A stretch of 64,000 nt of DNA from Mesorhizobium sp. (GCA_004963905.1 SUGL01000022.1:59098-123097); one strand, 5' to 3'. Positions 38,676 to 48,758 are shown, numbered from the stretch's first letter. Made by a program: numbers and translations. Notes: a model not told the origin generated them from the letters alone.

Positions 38676-38922
38676 CCGCCTGGTGGGGAGTGACGACGGT
38701 CGGTGGCGTTAACGCTATTGTCACCTCTGAGCTCGGCCAAAGGCCGCGGCTTCGTCGTAACCATGCCTTCGATGGGGCAGCGCCAAATTGCTACCTGCTC
38801 ATCGCGTTATGACAATACAGCGCGCTTATTGCGTCATCGTGTTCCCGATCTCGGCTTCAATGCCCGGCTACTCGCTGCGGAGGCAGATGGGCGCCGGCGT
38901 CCCACCGACAACGATCGGTCTT

Positions 38923-38950
38923 TCTCATGTAGCTGTTCTCATGTAGCTGT
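38923..38950. repeat. 14-nt tandem duplication at the hmuS stop codon
   Basis: TCTCATGTAGCTGT occurs twice head-to-tail. Because the unit is not a multiple of three, the second copy is read in a shifted frame and supplies the hmuS stop codon. Confidence 0.8.
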
Positions 38951-39983
38951 CGGGGAAACGCGGCAGGTTTTCCGCCAGAACCCGCCAGTCGTCGCGCTCG
39001 CGTTCGCCTTCCTTGCGCGCACCGAACAACTGGATGATCATCTTGCCGTCGGACCCATATGCTTCGAGCGAGGTGACGTGACTGTCATTGGTCGGCTTGC
39101 GCACGGCCCAAACCTCACGGATTTGGTGGCTCCTGAGATGCAGCCGGAAGGTTTCGTCCAGCACATAGATGCACGGCCCGATCTGCTTGACCGACTTGAT
39201 TAAGCCGGAATGGGTCTGGATAGAGCCTCGGTTGCCGACGAAGCACATGATCGGCAATTCGTCTTCGGCCGCACGCTGGAGCACGGCGCCAACTGCAGCA
39301 TTGTCGAGCAGCCAAGCGTAATCCTGGCCTACCATGCGCAAAGCCTGGCAGCGGCTGAGCTTGAGCGTCTTCAGAAGGTTGACGTCAGTCAGCCGGCTCC
39401 AGTGCTCGCGTAGGTCGTCCACCGTGCCGGCCCGGTCCGCAGTCCTCGCGCCCAGGTCGGCTACTCTCGCCTTAAGCGACATGGTCGGCTCCTGGTTGGC
39501 GGATACGAGCTCGGCCACCAGCTTTCGATAGGCATGAAGGTTGGAGACCGGCCTGAGATGCACCTTATGCACTGCTGCGCCGGCGGCGTCGAAGAATTGC
39601 AAACTGCGCTGGATTCCGCCGCGATGGCGCCTTTCAACAGCGAAACCATACCTCCAAGCCTGCGGGAAGACGCGAAGGTCGAATTCGTCACCAAGGACCA
39701 TGGCGTGATTGTTGCCGGTTATCACTTTGTTGAAGACGCCAATCTTTTCGTGCACGGCACCTTGATTGCGGGTCAGCGCCGTCACTTCGCCCACGAATTC
39801 GAGGCCCGTCAGCAGGTGATTGACGCGCGGGTCGATGCGTGCCGCGCCGAAACCGCAATGGGCCGCGACCAGTTCCGCTTCCGAAATGCCCAATTGGGCG
39901 GCGAAATCACGCGCGGGAATGCTCGGACAGACTTCCCACGCACGCCGGATTTCGTTGGGCGACCGCTTCTTGCGCTGATCCAT
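38925..39983 (-). CDS. hmuS: Hemin degradation/transport protein HmuS-like
   Basis: The 352-residue product matches the HmuS/HemS family of cytoplasmic heme-handling proteins made of two similar halves. Segments such as GEVTALTRNQGAVHEKIGVF near residue 65 and IMCFVGNRGSIQTHSGLI near residue 245 are the paired structural cores, and HLRPVSNLHAY is also typical. No heme receptor or ABC genes (hmuR, hmuTUV) are in the window, so it is separated from its usual operon. The extreme C-terminus is shaped by a 14-nt duplication. Confidence 0.88.
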   Translation of the reverse strand: MDQRKKRSPNEIRRAWEVCPSIPARDFAAQLGISEAELVAAHCGFGAARIDPRVNHLLTGLEFVGEVTALTRNQGAVHEKIGVFNKVITGNNHAMVLGDEFDLRVFPQAWRYGFAVERRHRGGIQRSLQFFDAAGAAVHKVHLRPVSNLHAYRKLVAELVSANQEPTMSLKARVADLGARTADRAGTVDDLREHWSRLTDVNLLKTLKLSRCQALRMVGQDYAWLLDNAAVGAVLQRAAEDELPIMCFVGNRGSIQTHSGLIKSVKQIGPCIYVLDETFRLHLRSHQIREVWAVRKPTNDSHVTSLEAYGSDGKMIIQLFGARKEGERERDDWRVLAENLPRFPDSYMRTAT

Positions 39984-40436
39984 GTTTTTAACCCCGCCCC
40001 GTTCTTCTTTTGACGATCGGTCGAAAAAAGGGCCTCAGGGGTGTGCACGGCGGACGCGATTGATCGTCAGGCACACGCCAGTCGAATCCTGTCTCCGGGC
40101 GGTCAGCGGCCAATCGCCGGTAGAGAGCGATTGTTGGGTGGTCGGCGCCAATCGGCCGATCGAGCATTCGGGTTCCACCGGCGGTGCTGCTTTCCCACAC
40201 AAGGCGGGTCTGAGGGAGGAGCGACATATTGCTTCCTTCGTTCTTCGATTGCGAGGGCAACCCAAAGGTGAATCGGCCGGCAATTTTGCCGCCGCAACGA
40301 AGGCTCTCAAAAGTCGTGCCAGTTGCTCCGCGGCAAGCTCTGAACATCTTTGGCTCTGTTCATTGCTTTACGCGTGAGTGCATCGCGAACTCAGGCGCCC
40401 CTCCTGTGACGCGGACGCGACAAACCCGACAGTAAG
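39984..40436. other. Divergent intergenic region hmuS/iscN
   Basis: No gene recognised in about 450 bases. The right end leads into the iscN promoter. Confidence 0.45.
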
Positions 40437-40452
40437 TGTCGGTTGTCGGACG
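40437..40452. promoter_or_regulatory. Degenerate NifA site upstream of iscN
   Basis: TGTCGGTTGTCGGACG matches TGT-N10-ACA except for the last base. It resembles the other sites of the window in its core and lies about 66 bp upstream of the iscN -24 element. Confidence 0.5.
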
Positions 40453-40516
40453 TCTCCCCAGCAATCGAGCATAGAGACGTCGGGATGTCCTACCGTTTTT
40501 ACACACGTCTTCCCTT

Positions 40517-40532
40517 TGGCACGGTTCATGCG
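40517..40532 (+). promoter_or_regulatory. Sigma-54 promoter of iscN-nifS
   Basis: TGGCACGGTTCATGCG keeps a perfect -24 block and GG-N10-GC spacing; the -12 reads ATGC instead of TTGC. Start would be near 40543, giving a leader of about 33 nt to iscN. Confidence 0.8.
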
Positions 40533-40575
40533 AGATGATCCGCGAAAACGTCACGGACCGAGGAGAAATCGAGCC

Positions 40576-40896
40576 ATGATTACGCTCACCGACAACGCTG
40601 TTGCCGCCATCAAGGCCGCTCTTTACCGCGCCAGCGAGCCGGCGGAAGGATTTCGCATCATGGTCCATGCCGGCGGCTGCGCCGGCTTCCAATACTCAAT
40701 GGGCCTGGAGAGCGTCTCACATGAGGGCGATACGATCATCGAGCGAGATGGGCTCAAGGTGTTCATGGATAGAGGCTCCCAACCCCATGCCGCCGGCATG
40801 ACCGTCGACTTCGTCACAGGGCTCGAAACATCCGGCTTTGTTTTCGATAACCCCAATGCGCAGGAGAAGTGCAGCTGCGGCAAGTCCTGCAAATGA
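40576..40896 (+). CDS. iscN: IscA/HesB-type iron-sulfur carrier (IscN)
   Basis: The 106-residue product is an A-type Fe-S carrier. The three conserved cysteines are in HAGGCAGFQYSM and EKCSCGKSCK. GAGGAG lies about 10 nt before the ATG. Its position ahead of the nifU remnant and nifS matches the iscN-nifU-nifS order of Rhizobium etli. It probably delivers clusters to nitrogenase components, which matters more here because nifU is broken. Confidence 0.92.
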   Translation: MITLTDNAVAAIKAALYRASEPAEGFRIMVHAGGCAGFQYSMGLESVSHEGDTIIERDGLKVFMDRGSQPHAAGMTVDFVTGLETSGFVFDNPNAQEKCSCGKSCK

Positions 40897-40915
40897 TTGC
40901 AGGGGAACAGGCTAT

Positions 40916-41230
40916 GTTCGACTATAGCGACGCCAAGGAATACTGCGTCAAACCGGTAACCCCCGGCGCTCTGGAACCAGCCGACACGCACTGTCGGCCC
41001 GGAACAATTGCGTTCGGTGATGTGCCAAATCGCGATCATCGATCGTTGCCGTGGGCAAGCAAACAACATTGCCCGAAACAGCTGAATTCCCGGCGGATGC
41101 CGCCACCAAATGGCAATGTCGGCAGCGACCGGTCAGCCAAGCCATCGCTCGCCCGGCCGCCCACCTCACCAGATACGATATGCGCCAGAGGTTCAATGGC
41201 CCGCCTACCCTTGAATCATTTCAGCAGTTG
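40916..41230 (+). pseudogene. nifU: NifU N-terminal remnant
   Basis: The frame from 40916 reads MFDYSDAKEYCVKPVTPGAL and then EPADTH and GTIAFGDV, which is the NifU/IscU scaffold N-terminus (usual form: FDYSDxVKxxFxxPxNxGALE...GDV). After about 40 residues similarity ends. The remaining 65 codons show neither the scaffold cysteines nor the central 2Fe-2S or C-terminal domain. It sits between iscN and nifS, exactly where nifU belongs. Confidence 0.7.
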
Positions 41231-41243
41231 AAGGATCACTCCC

Positions 41244-42458
41244 ATGAGACCTGTCTATCTCGACAACAACGCAACGACGCGGGTTGATCCTGCAGTCCTT
41301 GGAGCGATGTTGCCTTTCTTTACGGAGCAATTTGGCAATCCTTCGTCCATGCACGCCTATGGCGCATCGGTTGCTGAAGCCGTGAGAAAGGCGAGGCGGC
41401 AGTTGCAAGCCCTCATCGGCGCGGGATTCGAGGACGAGATCATCTTCACCTCGGGCGGGACTGAAAGCGACAGTACAGCCATCCTTTCGGCGCTCGAGGT
41501 AATGCCCGGTCGAACGGAAATAGTGACTTCCGCGGTTGAACATCCGGCCGTTCTGAAGTTGTGCGCGCACCTTGAAAAGACGCGCGGCGTCAAGGTGCAC
41601 ATTATCCCAGTCGATCACCACGGCCGGCTCGACCTGGACGCCTACAGAACCGCCCTCACCCCACAAGTGGCAATCGTCTCGATAATGTGGGCGAACAGTG
41701 AGACCGGTACGATCTTTCCCGTGGTTGAGCTTGCCGACCTAGCCAGGGAAGTCGGCGCGCTTTTCCACACTGATGCAGTGCAGGCGGTCGGAAGGTTTCC
41801 GATTGAGCTGAAATCGACCGCGATCGACATGCTGTCGCTCTCCGCCCACAAGCTGCATGGTCCAAAGGGGATAGGCGCGCTTTATGTAAGACGTGGCGTG
41901 CGCTTCTCCTCCCTGATCAAGGGTGGCCACCAAGAGCGCGACCGGCGTGCAGGCACTGAAAACACACCCGGCATAGTCGGACTGGGCATGGCGGCCGAAC
42001 TCGCCTTGAAATTCATGGACGAGACAACACGAATAAAATGGTTGCGCGACCGCCTTGAGAACGGGATCATCCAGCGCATCCCAAACGCATCCATCAACGG
42101 CGATCCGCAGGAGCGATTGCCAAACACTGCAAACATTGGATTCGAAGGTATCGAAGGCGATGCAATCCCAATTGTCCTCAGCCGGCTGGGAATCGCCTGT
42201 TCCGCCGGGTCCGCCTGTGCCTCTGGCTCAATGGAACCGAGCCATGTTCTGATCGCTATGAACGCGGCATGTGGGGCAGTCCGCTTCTCCTTGTCGCGTG
42301 ACAACGGCGAAGATGACGTAGACCGCGTGCTTGAGGTCCTGCCTGCGATCATCGAGAAACTACGTGCCGTTCCCAGTGCTGGACTGTGCGGGCGAGGTGC
42401 AGAACACCTTCATTCCGGCCCGGGCCCGAGCGGCACAATAGCCGACGCCCACTCATGA
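41244..42458 (+). CDS. nifS: Cysteine desulfurase NifS
   Basis: The 404-residue product is a PLP-dependent cysteine desulfurase supplying sulfur for nitrogenase clusters. YLDNNATTRVDP begins the protein, the PLP lysine is in LSAHKLHGPKGIGALYV near residue 202, and the active-site cysteine is in GIACSAGSACASG near residue 318. AAGGA precedes the ATG. It lies 347 nt after iscN, the gap being filled by the nifU remnant, and before nifW. Confidence 0.95.
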   Translation: MRPVYLDNNATTRVDPAVLGAMLPFFTEQFGNPSSMHAYGASVAEAVRKARRQLQALIGAGFEDEIIFTSGGTESDSTAILSALEVMPGRTEIVTSAVEHPAVLKLCAHLEKTRGVKVHIIPVDHHGRLDLDAYRTALTPQVAIVSIMWANSETGTIFPVVELADLAREVGALFHTDAVQAVGRFPIELKSTAIDMLSLSAHKLHGPKGIGALYVRRGVRFSSLIKGGHQERDRRAGTENTPGIVGLGMAAELALKFMDETTRIKWLRDRLENGIIQRIPNASINGDPQERLPNTANIGFEGIEGDAIPIVLSRLGIACSAGSACASGSMEPSHVLIAMNAACGAVRFSLSRDNGEDDVDRVLEVLPAIIEKLRAVPSAGLCGRGAEHLHSGPGPSGTIADAHS

Positions 42459-42583
42459 GCCGTGAGGACTTCCTCAACGTGACGACCCTACGCAATGGAG
42501 AGCAGGCAACCCGGGGTCGCCTTCACCACTTCAGAAAAGCTTGAGATCGCCAAGTCTCTTGCCCCAGCCGCCGTGCCAGAGGT

Positions 42584-42599
42584 CGGCACGCCGTCAGCA
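42584..42599 (+). promoter_or_regulatory. Possible weak sigma-54 promoter before nifW
   Basis: CGGCACGCCGTCAGCA has GG-N10-GC spacing but a poor -12 (CAGC). No NifA site was seen nearby, so nifW may simply be read from the iscN promoter. Confidence 0.25.
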
Positions 42600-42645
42600 A
42601 TGTCACCAACGCATCGACACCACAATTTCGCGCCGGGAGAATACA

Positions 42646-43023
42646 ATGAACTGCTCCGCTGACAGCCGCCCGATTGATCCCACCGATATCCTGGCGCGAC
42701 TGAAGGGCCTGTCGGCTGCGGAGGACTTCTTCGCCTGCCTTGGCGTCTCCTACGACCCGAAAGTGATGAATGTCTCGCGGCTCCATATCATGAAGCGCGT
42801 GGGCCAATACCTTGCCGAAGAAGATTTCTCCGGTCTGCCTGACCAGGTAATCGCCGCGCGGGTGCGCGCCAAGCTGGAACGCGCCTACGAAGATTTCGCG
42901 ACTTCCTCGCCGCTCACGCAACGTGTGTTCAAGGTGCTAAGGGACCACGATCCAAACATATGTCCCGCACCTGGCCGCGCCTTCGTCCCGCTCGACTCTG
43001 CACTGAAGCGGTTCGGAAAGTAA
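42646..43023 (+). CDS. nifW: Nitrogenase stabilising protein NifW
   Basis: The 125-residue product matches NifW, which helps maturation and oxygen protection of the MoFe protein. DILARLKGLSAAEDFFACLG at residues 14-33 and FKVLRDHDPNICPAPGRAFV near residue 94 are family hallmarks. The ATG at 42646 follows GGGAG by about 7 nt. It lies 187 nt after nifS and before the fixA promoter. Confidence 0.93.
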   Translation: MNCSADSRPIDPTDILARLKGLSAAEDFFACLGVSYDPKVMNVSRLHIMKRVGQYLAEEDFSGLPDQVIAARVRAKLERAYEDFATSSPLTQRVFKVLRDHDPNICPAPGRAFVPLDSALKRFGK

Positions 43024-43051
43024 TGAGCCCGACACGGCTGCGACGCGACAA

Positions 43052-43067
43052 TGTCGGGAAGTCGACA
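43052..43067. promoter_or_regulatory. NifA upstream activator site for fixABCX
   Basis: TGTCGGGAAGTCGACA is a perfect TGT-N10-ACA about 73 bp upstream of the fixA -24 element. Confidence 0.85.
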
Positions 43068-43138
43068 AATCCAGTCCTCATGACGCCTCCTCGGACGCAA
43101 ACGAAGCCACCTTCTGGAATAGAGGCAGGAAGAAGACT

Positions 43139-43154
43139 TGGCATGAACGATGCA
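43139..43154 (+). promoter_or_regulatory. Sigma-54 promoter of fixABCX
   Basis: TGGCATGAACGATGCA matches the -24/-12 pattern with exact spacing. Start would be near 43165, about 47 nt before fixA. This excludes the in-frame ATGs at 42960 and 43144 as starts. Confidence 0.83.
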
Positions 43155-43211
43155 GGCAATGAGGTGAACCGCCAAGCACGCATCCGGACTGGGAGCTTAG
43201 AGAAATCGCCA

Positions 43212-44063
43212 ATGCACATCGTAATCTGCATCAAGCAGGTGCCGGATTCGGCCCAGATCCGCGTCCACCCGGTGACGAACACGATCATGCGTCAGGGTGT
43301 GCCGACCATCATCAATCCTTACGACCTGTTCGCCCTCGAAGAAGCGCTCAAACTGCGCGACGTTCATGGTGGCGAGGTTACTGTGCTCACAATGGGTCCG
43401 CCCATGGCGGAGGACTCGCTGCGAAAGGCGCTCGGTTACGGTGCTGACCGAGCAGTTCTCTTGACGGACCGCTATTTTGCCGGATCCGATACGCTGGCGA
43501 CCTCCTTTGCTCTTTCGCAAGCAATCGCAAAAATTGGGGAGACTTTCGGCAGGCCAGACATCGTCTTCACCGGCAAGCAGACGATTGACGGCGATACCGC
43601 CCAGGTCGGACCAGGCATAGCCAAGCGCCTGAATCTATCGCAACTTACCTACGTCGCGAAGATTGCCTCCATCGATCTCAAAACGCGCGAGATCGAAGTC
43701 GCGCGTCGCGCCGAAGGCGGCACCCAGTTGCTGAAGAGCAGACTCCCCTGCCTCATTACCATGCTGGAAGACACCAACGAAATCCGCCGGGGCTCGCTCC
43801 AGCAGGCTCTTTGCGCGGCGCGCAGCCAAGTCGTGAAGTGGACTGCAGCCGACGCCGGCATTGACGATCTCACCCGGTGCGGTCTGCGTGGCTCGCCGAC
43901 AGTCGTCAAGCGTGTTTTCGCCCCCACCGCACGGGCAGAAAGCGCGACGCAGATCGACACCGCGGAAAAGGGCTTGCAGGACATCGCCGATGAACTCATC
44001 GCCGATATCTTAACCCGCCGGCCGGCGCTGGAACATGAGTTGGCCTTCAACAGCGGCACGTGA
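43212..44063 (+). CDS. fixA: Electron transfer flavoprotein beta-like subunit FixA
   Basis: The 283-residue product is the EtfB-like half of the FixAB flavoprotein that bifurcates electrons from NADH toward ferredoxin or flavodoxin for nitrogenase and toward quinone. It begins [20 protein letters not shown] and has [11 protein letters not shown] and [17 protein letters not shown], typical of Etf beta chains. It opens the fixABCX operon. Confidence 0.95.
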   Translation: MHIVICIKQVPDSAQIRVHPVTNTIMRQGVPTIINPYDLFALEEALKLRDVHGGEVTVLTMGPPMAEDSLRKALGYGADRAVLLTDRYFAGSDTLATSFALSQAIAKIGETFGRPDIVFTGKQTIDGDTAQVGPGIAKRLNLSQLTYVAKIASIDLKTREIEVARRAEGGTQLLKSRLPCLITMLEDTNEIRRGSLQQALCAARSQVVKWTAADAGIDDLTRCGLRGSPTVVKRVFAPTARAESATQIDTAEKGLQDIADELIADILTRRPALEHELAFNSGT

Positions 44064-44079
44064 CGGCCAGGAGCAGAAA

Positions 44080-45189
44080 ATGTCGACCGCAAGCCAAGCT
44101 ACCCCTCGCCTTGCCCCCGGCCGTGCCGGTGTAAAGAAAGAACTTCCCGACCGTTTCAAAGACTACCGGCACGTGTGGGTCTTCCTCGAGCTCGAACGCG
44201 GCAATGTGCATCCTGTATCATTCGAACTGCTGGGTGAAGGCCGCAAATTAGCCGACAAGCTTGAAGTCCAGCTCGCGGGCGTCGTGCTGGGACCGCCGGG
44301 CGAGATGGTCGAGGACGCTGTTGCCGAGGCCTTCGCTTACGGGGCGGATCTTGTCTACATCGTCGATGCGCCGCCGCTCGCCGACTACCGCAACGAGCCG
44401 TTCGCCAAGGCGCTCACGGATCTGGTCAATACCCATAAACCCGAAATCCTCCTTCTCGGCGCGACCACACTGGGCAGGGATCTTGCGGGCTCGGTAGCGA
44501 CGACCCTGCAGACGGGGCTCACGGCCGACTGCACCGAACTTGATGTAGATTCCGACGGTTCACTCGCCGCGACCCGTCCGACTTTTGGTGGCTCGTTGTT
44601 GTGTACGATCTATACACTAAATTACCGGCCGCAAATGGCGACGGTGCGACCAAGGGTCATGCCTATGCCGCAACGGGTGGATAAGCCGGTCGGGCGTGTC
44701 ATGCGGCACAAGCTGTCGCTCGTTGAGGACGATATCGTCACCAAAGTCCTCGGCTTCCTACCGGATAACCAGTCGGCAATGGCAAATCTTGCCTATGCGG
44801 ATGTCGTGGTTGCGGGAGGCCTCGGTCTCGGTGCGGCGGAGAACCTTCAGCTTGTGAAGAATCTTGCCCGAGCGATCGGCGCCGAGCATGGCTGTTCGCG
44901 CCCCTTGGTCCAGAAGGGCTGGATGCCGGCTGATCGCCAGATTGGCCAAACTGGCAAGACCATTCGACCGAAGCTTTACATCGCGGCCGGAATTTCCGGC
45001 GCCATCCAGCACCGAGTTGGGGTCGAGGGGGCCGATCTCATCGTCGCGATCAACACCGATCCGAACGCGCCGATTTTCGAGTTCGCCCACCTCGGGATCG
45101 TCACGGATGCAATCCGCTTCCTGCCCGCACTCACGGAAGCCTTCACCCGGCGGCTGTCGCCGCACAGTCGAGACAAGCTTGCGAGTTGA
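44080..45189 (+). CDS. fixB: Electron transfer flavoprotein alpha-like subunit FixB
   Basis: The 369-residue product is the EtfA-like partner of FixA. The C-terminal FAD-binding domain includes [18 protein letters not shown] near residue 304 and [20 protein letters not shown] near residue 326. The start [14 protein letters not shown] at 44080 lies 16 nt after the fixA stop; an ATG at 44035 would overlap fixA. Confidence 0.95.
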   Translation: MSTASQATPRLAPGRAGVKKELPDRFKDYRHVWVFLELERGNVHPVSFELLGEGRKLADKLEVQLAGVVLGPPGEMVEDAVAEAFAYGADLVYIVDAPPLADYRNEPFAKALTDLVNTHKPEILLLGATTLGRDLAGSVATTLQTGLTADCTELDVDSDGSLAATRPTFGGSLLCTIYTLNYRPQMATVRPRVMPMPQRVDKPVGRVMRHKLSLVEDDIVTKVLGFLPDNQSAMANLAYADVVVAGGLGLGAAENLQLVKNLARAIGAEHGCSRPLVQKGWMPADRQIGQTGKTIRPKLYIAAGISGAIQHRVGVEGADLIVAINTDPNAPIFEFAHLGIVTDAIRFLPALTEAFTRRLSPHSRDKLAS

Positions 45190-45199
45190 GGGAGAGGAC

Positions 45200-46504
45200 A
45201 TGATTGAACAATTCGATGCCATTGTGGTCGGAGCCGGCATGTCCGGAAACGCAGCTGCTTACACTTTGGCAAGCCAGGGGCTGAAGGTACTGCAGTTGGA
45301 GCGCGGGGAATATCCGGGCTCTAAGAACGTCCAGGGCGCCATAATGTACGCGAACATGCTGGAGAAGATCATCCCGGACTTCCGGGATGATGCGCCCCTC
45401 GAGCGGCACCTGGTCGAACAGCGACTTTGGGTGATGGACAACACATCTCACACCGGAATTCATTACCGGTCGGACGACTTCAATGAGGCGAAACCCAACC
45501 GCTACACGATCATCCGCGCCCAGTTCGACAAATGGTTTTCCCGCAAGGTGCGCGAGGCTGGCGCGACGGTCCTGTGTGAGACGACCGCGACGGAACTCGT
45601 CCGTGATGGCAATGGCAAGGTGATCGGCGTCCGCACAGACCGGGCTGGCGGAGTGGTCTTCGCGAATGTGGTCGTTCTCGCAGAAGGGGTGTCGGGATTG
45701 CTTGGCACTCGCGCAGGCCTGCGCGAGATGCCGAAGCCGGAGACCGTGGCGCTTGCCGTCAAGGAAATGCATTTCTTGCCCGAAGAGGTCATTGACCAGC
45801 GGTTCGGTGTCAAGGGCGATGAAGGCTGCGTAATCGAGGCCGTGGGCACGATCTCTCGCGACATGGCCGGGCTCGGCTTCCTTTACACCAACAAGGAGTC
45901 GATTTCACTCGGCATCGGCTGCCTGGTCTCGGATTTCGCCGCGATGTTGGAGAGCCCGTCCGCCCTCCTAGACGCGATGAAAAACCATCCTTCGATCCGG
46001 CCGCTGATCGCTGGCTCGGAGGTGAAAGAATATGCCGCCCATCTTATCCCCGAAGGTGGTTACAGGGCCATTCCGCAGCTCTTCGGCGACGGTTGGGTCA
46101 TCGTCGGCGACGCAGCGCAACTGAACAATGCCATTCACCGTGAGGGTTCGAACCTTGCCATGACCTCGGGTCGTGTCGCGGCTGAGGCGATCATCAAAGT
46201 CAAAAGCCGCAACGGTCCTATGACCAAAGGGAACCTTGCGCTCTACAAGACGATGCTGGATGAATCCTTTGTGATCAAGGATCTTAAGAAATACAAGGAC
46301 ATGCCAGCCTTACTCCACACCAATTCCAGCAACTTTTTTACCAGCTATCCGCGGTTGATGTCGTATGCCGCTCAGAACTTCATGCGTGTCGACGGCACGC
46401 CGAAGATCGAGAAGGAAAGGGCCACCACGGCCGCCTTCATCAACGCGCGCTCGCGCTGGGGGTTGGTCAGCGACGCGGTCCGGCTGGCATTGGCATGGCG
46501 CTGA
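45200..46504 (+). CDS. fixC: Electron transfer flavoprotein-quinone oxidoreductase FixC
   Basis: The 434-residue product is a flavoprotein of the Etf-QO group. An FAD-binding loop [19 protein letters not shown] lies at residues 10-28 and [20 protein letters not shown] near residue 299 is the second conserved block. The start follows GGAGAGG by about 3-5 nt, 10 nt after fixB. It pairs with FixX to pass electrons to quinone. Confidence 0.95.
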   Translation: MIEQFDAIVVGAGMSGNAAAYTLASQGLKVLQLERGEYPGSKNVQGAIMYANMLEKIIPDFRDDAPLERHLVEQRLWVMDNTSHTGIHYRSDDFNEAKPNRYTIIRAQFDKWFSRKVREAGATVLCETTATELVRDGNGKVIGVRTDRAGGVVFANVVVLAEGVSGLLGTRAGLREMPKPETVALAVKEMHFLPEEVIDQRFGVKGDEGCVIEAVGTISRDMAGLGFLYTNKESISLGIGCLVSDFAAMLESPSALLDAMKNHPSIRPLIAGSEVKEYAAHLIPEGGYRAIPQLFGDGWVIVGDAAQLNNAIHREGSNLAMTSGRVAAEAIIKVKSRNGPMTKGNLALYKTMLDESFVIKDLKKYKDMPALLHTNSSNFFTSYPRLMSYAAQNFMRVDGTPKIEKERATTAAFINARSRWGLVSDAVRLALAWR

Positions 46505-46516
46505 AGAGGGTACAAG

Positions 46517-46816
46517 ATGACGATCGCAGTGACGAAGGTTCGTGTCGAGGACAAGCTTTACCAGAACCGCTACCTGGTCGATTCCGGCCGCCCCCATATC
46601 ATAGTGCGACCGCACGAGAAGCCAAGCGCGAACTTGCTTGCGTTGACCTACGTCTGTCCAGCGAAATGCTATGAGTTGAATGACAGGGGCCAAGTCGAGA
46701 TCACCGCCGACGGCTGCATGGAATGCGGCACCTGCCGGATATTGTGCGAGAAAGGCGGCGACATCGAGTGGAACTATCCGCGCGGCGGCTTTGGTGTCCT
46801 GTTCAAGTTCGGATGA
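46517..46816 (+). CDS. fixX: Ferredoxin-like protein FixX
   Basis: The 99-residue product carries the ferredoxin cysteines in [10 protein letters not shown] and [11 protein letters not shown], and ends with the typical [15 protein letters not shown]. It is the last gene of fixABCX, 12 nt after fixC. Confidence 0.95.
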   Translation: MTIAVTKVRVEDKLYQNRYLVDSGRPHIIVRPHEKPSANLLALTYVCPAKCYELNDRGQVEITADGCMECGTCRILCEKGGDIEWNYPRGGFGVLFKFG

Positions 46817-47081
46817 TCAGCCGGGACCGTGCCAAGAGCATGCCGGCAGCGAGCAACTGCGGCACACCATGAGCCTCTCCATCCACTTGCAAAGAGCTAG
46901 TGAATATTGGGCGTTCGCAATTCAAATTTCCTCGACTGGTAGGGGTGTCCTCAGGCCACGGCGGCGGCCTGTGCGCCGGACTTACCACCGGTAACGTGGT
47001 CGAGCCCCTTTGGGACAACGTTCGGCCATCGTGCCGGATGGCAGCCACAACGGCCGGTGAGCAAATGGAACGGCACAATCC

Positions 47082-47802
47082 ATGACAAAGACGTATGTGC
47101 TAGTGCATGGTGCCTGGCATGGCGGATGGTGTTGGCGGGACGTCGCCGCCAATCTTCGCAAGATGGGATGCCACGTGACCACGCCGACCCAGACAGGTGT
47201 CGGCGAACGCGCACATTTGCTGTGCAAGGACATCACGCCCGACACATTCGTGACCGACATCGTCAACCACATTGTAACGGAAGAGCTGAGCGATGTGATC
47301 CTTGTCGGTCACAGTCTAGGCGGCATCAGCATCACCGGCGCCGCCGACCGGATACCCGACCATATCAGCCATCTCGTTTATCTCGCTCGACGGCGCCATC
47401 GTCGAGAGCGGTCAAAGTGTATTCAGCACCATGCCCCCCGACATCGTCGCCGCCCGTCGAAAATTGGTTGCGGAGGAAGGACGGGGTATCTTCATGCCGA
47501 CTCCGCCGCCAACAGCATTCGGCATTCCCAAGGGACACTCGCTCACGGACTGGGTGCGGCGCCGGATAACACCGCATGCGGCAAGCACCTACGAAAGCAG
47601 ACTTAAGCTCGAGCCCCCGCTCGGCAACGGCAGGCCCCGAACCTATGTCGTCTGCACTAATCCGCTCCACCCGCCGACGGCGGGAGCGCGAGAATGGGTC
47701 GCGAAGCAGGATGGCTGGGCGTGGCAGGAACTCGCCACTGGCCACGACGCAATGATCCTCGCACCGACGGAAGTTGCTCTCCTTCTTAGCGCTGTCGGCT
47801 GA
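47082..47802 (+). pseudogene. Frameshifted alpha/beta hydrolase
   Basis: The first frame runs MTKTYVLVHGAWHGGWCW with the oxyanion HG motif and the nucleophile elbow VGHSLGG near residue 75. It loses frame near 47390. A second frame continues DGAIVESGQSVFSTMPPD to a C-terminus with the catalytic-histidine region TGHDAMILAP and a stop at 47802. Joined, it would be about 240 residues of the plant-esterase-like hydrolase group. A single indel appears to inactivate it. Confidence 0.75.
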
Positions 47803-47836
47803 GGAACCAAGTAAAGGGTGAGCGGGCGGCCGATTC

Positions 47837-48110
47837 TCAGGCCGCGGCCTTGAGTTCTGGTGCACGGATGTAGGCCCAACGGGTCGTTCCGGTGGCGCCA
47901 CCGAAACCACCACCGGAACAAAGGCGGGAGTGGCCTGTCCTGCCGACGTCGCAAGCTTGCGAGCGTTCCGCCGCGGCCGCAGCCCGTAGCGCCGGGCAAC
48001 CTCCGAGATCACCACGTTCGGCCCCAGGGTCTCGGCGATGACTCCGTCCCTTGTCGTCCATCGACCAATGCCTGCCGACTAACAGCGCCGTTGATCACCT
48101 TGAAACGCCG
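47837..48110 (-). mobile_element. IS66-family tnpA remnant
   Basis: The minus strand contains NVVISEVARRYGLRPRR, RKLATSAGQATPAF and VPVVVS, then VRAPELKAAA-like residues before a stop. This is the helix-turn-helix TnpA protein of IS66 elements, broken by frameshifts. TnpB and TnpC are absent. It lies directly after the broken hydrolase. Confidence 0.6.
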
Positions 48111-48239
48111 AGGCTGCCGCTCAGGGTCAATCGTAAAGTTCAAGTTCAGACACAAGCCGATCTCCGATCCACCTCAGAATCGGCAGGCCCACAGATCGCG
48201 GGCACTCCTGGAAGGACACAGCGCTTACCCTTGAAATAT

Positions 48240-48657
48240 GGAGAACCATGGCTTTACGCCGTCGGCAGTTGAGCTGATCTCGCAATGCTATTTCCCCGGC
48301 AACGTCCGCGAGCTGGAGAACTGCGTGTAAAGAACAGCCACACTTGCGCGTTCTCCTCTGGAAGGAACCAATCTTTCGGAACGTGGCAATGGCATCGACG
48401 AGCTCTCACGGCCCAGCACGAAGCCGGTTAGGCGCATCGGCGCCCCTGAACACGAGATAGCCGGTTGCGATTCTAACGATACGGCCGGACCGGCGCTGGG
48501 ACCGCGACGGACGGAGCGTGACCGGCTGATCGACACAATGGAGAAGGCCGGCTGGGTTCAGGCTAATGCGGCTCGAATTCTCCGCCTCACGCCGCGACAA
48601 GTCGGCTAGGCGATACGCCGGCATAGTCTCGAGGTGAAGGAAATTCTAAGAGCCTGA
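48240..48657 (+). pseudogene. nifA: NifA 3'-end remnant (second nifA copy)
   Basis: The plus frame reads FTPSAVELISQCYFPGNVRELENCV, then an in-frame stop, then RTATLARSPLEGTNLSER. After a frame change MEKAGWVQANAARILRLTPRQVG and VKEILRA follow, with another stop in the helix-turn-helix. These are the end of the AAA+ domain and the DNA-binding domain of NifA. The GAF and most of the AAA+ domain are missing. Its place just upstream of nifB is the usual place of one of the two nifA genes in Mesorhizobium. Confidence 0.8.
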
Positions 48658-48742
48658 TGAGCCAATCGTCAGGCCAGTGGTCTTGCGCGCCCTCTGCGCG
48701 ACAAGGAGTGCTTTGTGCTTCTGAACGGATTTGGACTTGCAC

Positions 48743-48758
48743 TGTCGCAAGCAGGACA
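48743..48758. promoter_or_regulatory. NifA upstream activator site for nifB
   Basis: TGTCGCAAGCAGGACA is a perfect TGT-N10-ACA about 73 bp upstream of the nifB -24 element. Confidence 0.85.

Noticed and set aside
40405-40425. TGT...ACA pair upstream of iscN
   Set aside because: Spacing is 12 bases instead of 10.
47365-48015. Minus-strand frame of 216 codons across the broken hydrolase and IS66 remnant
   Set aside because: Only its first part matches IS66 TnpA; the remainder is antisense to the hydrolase.
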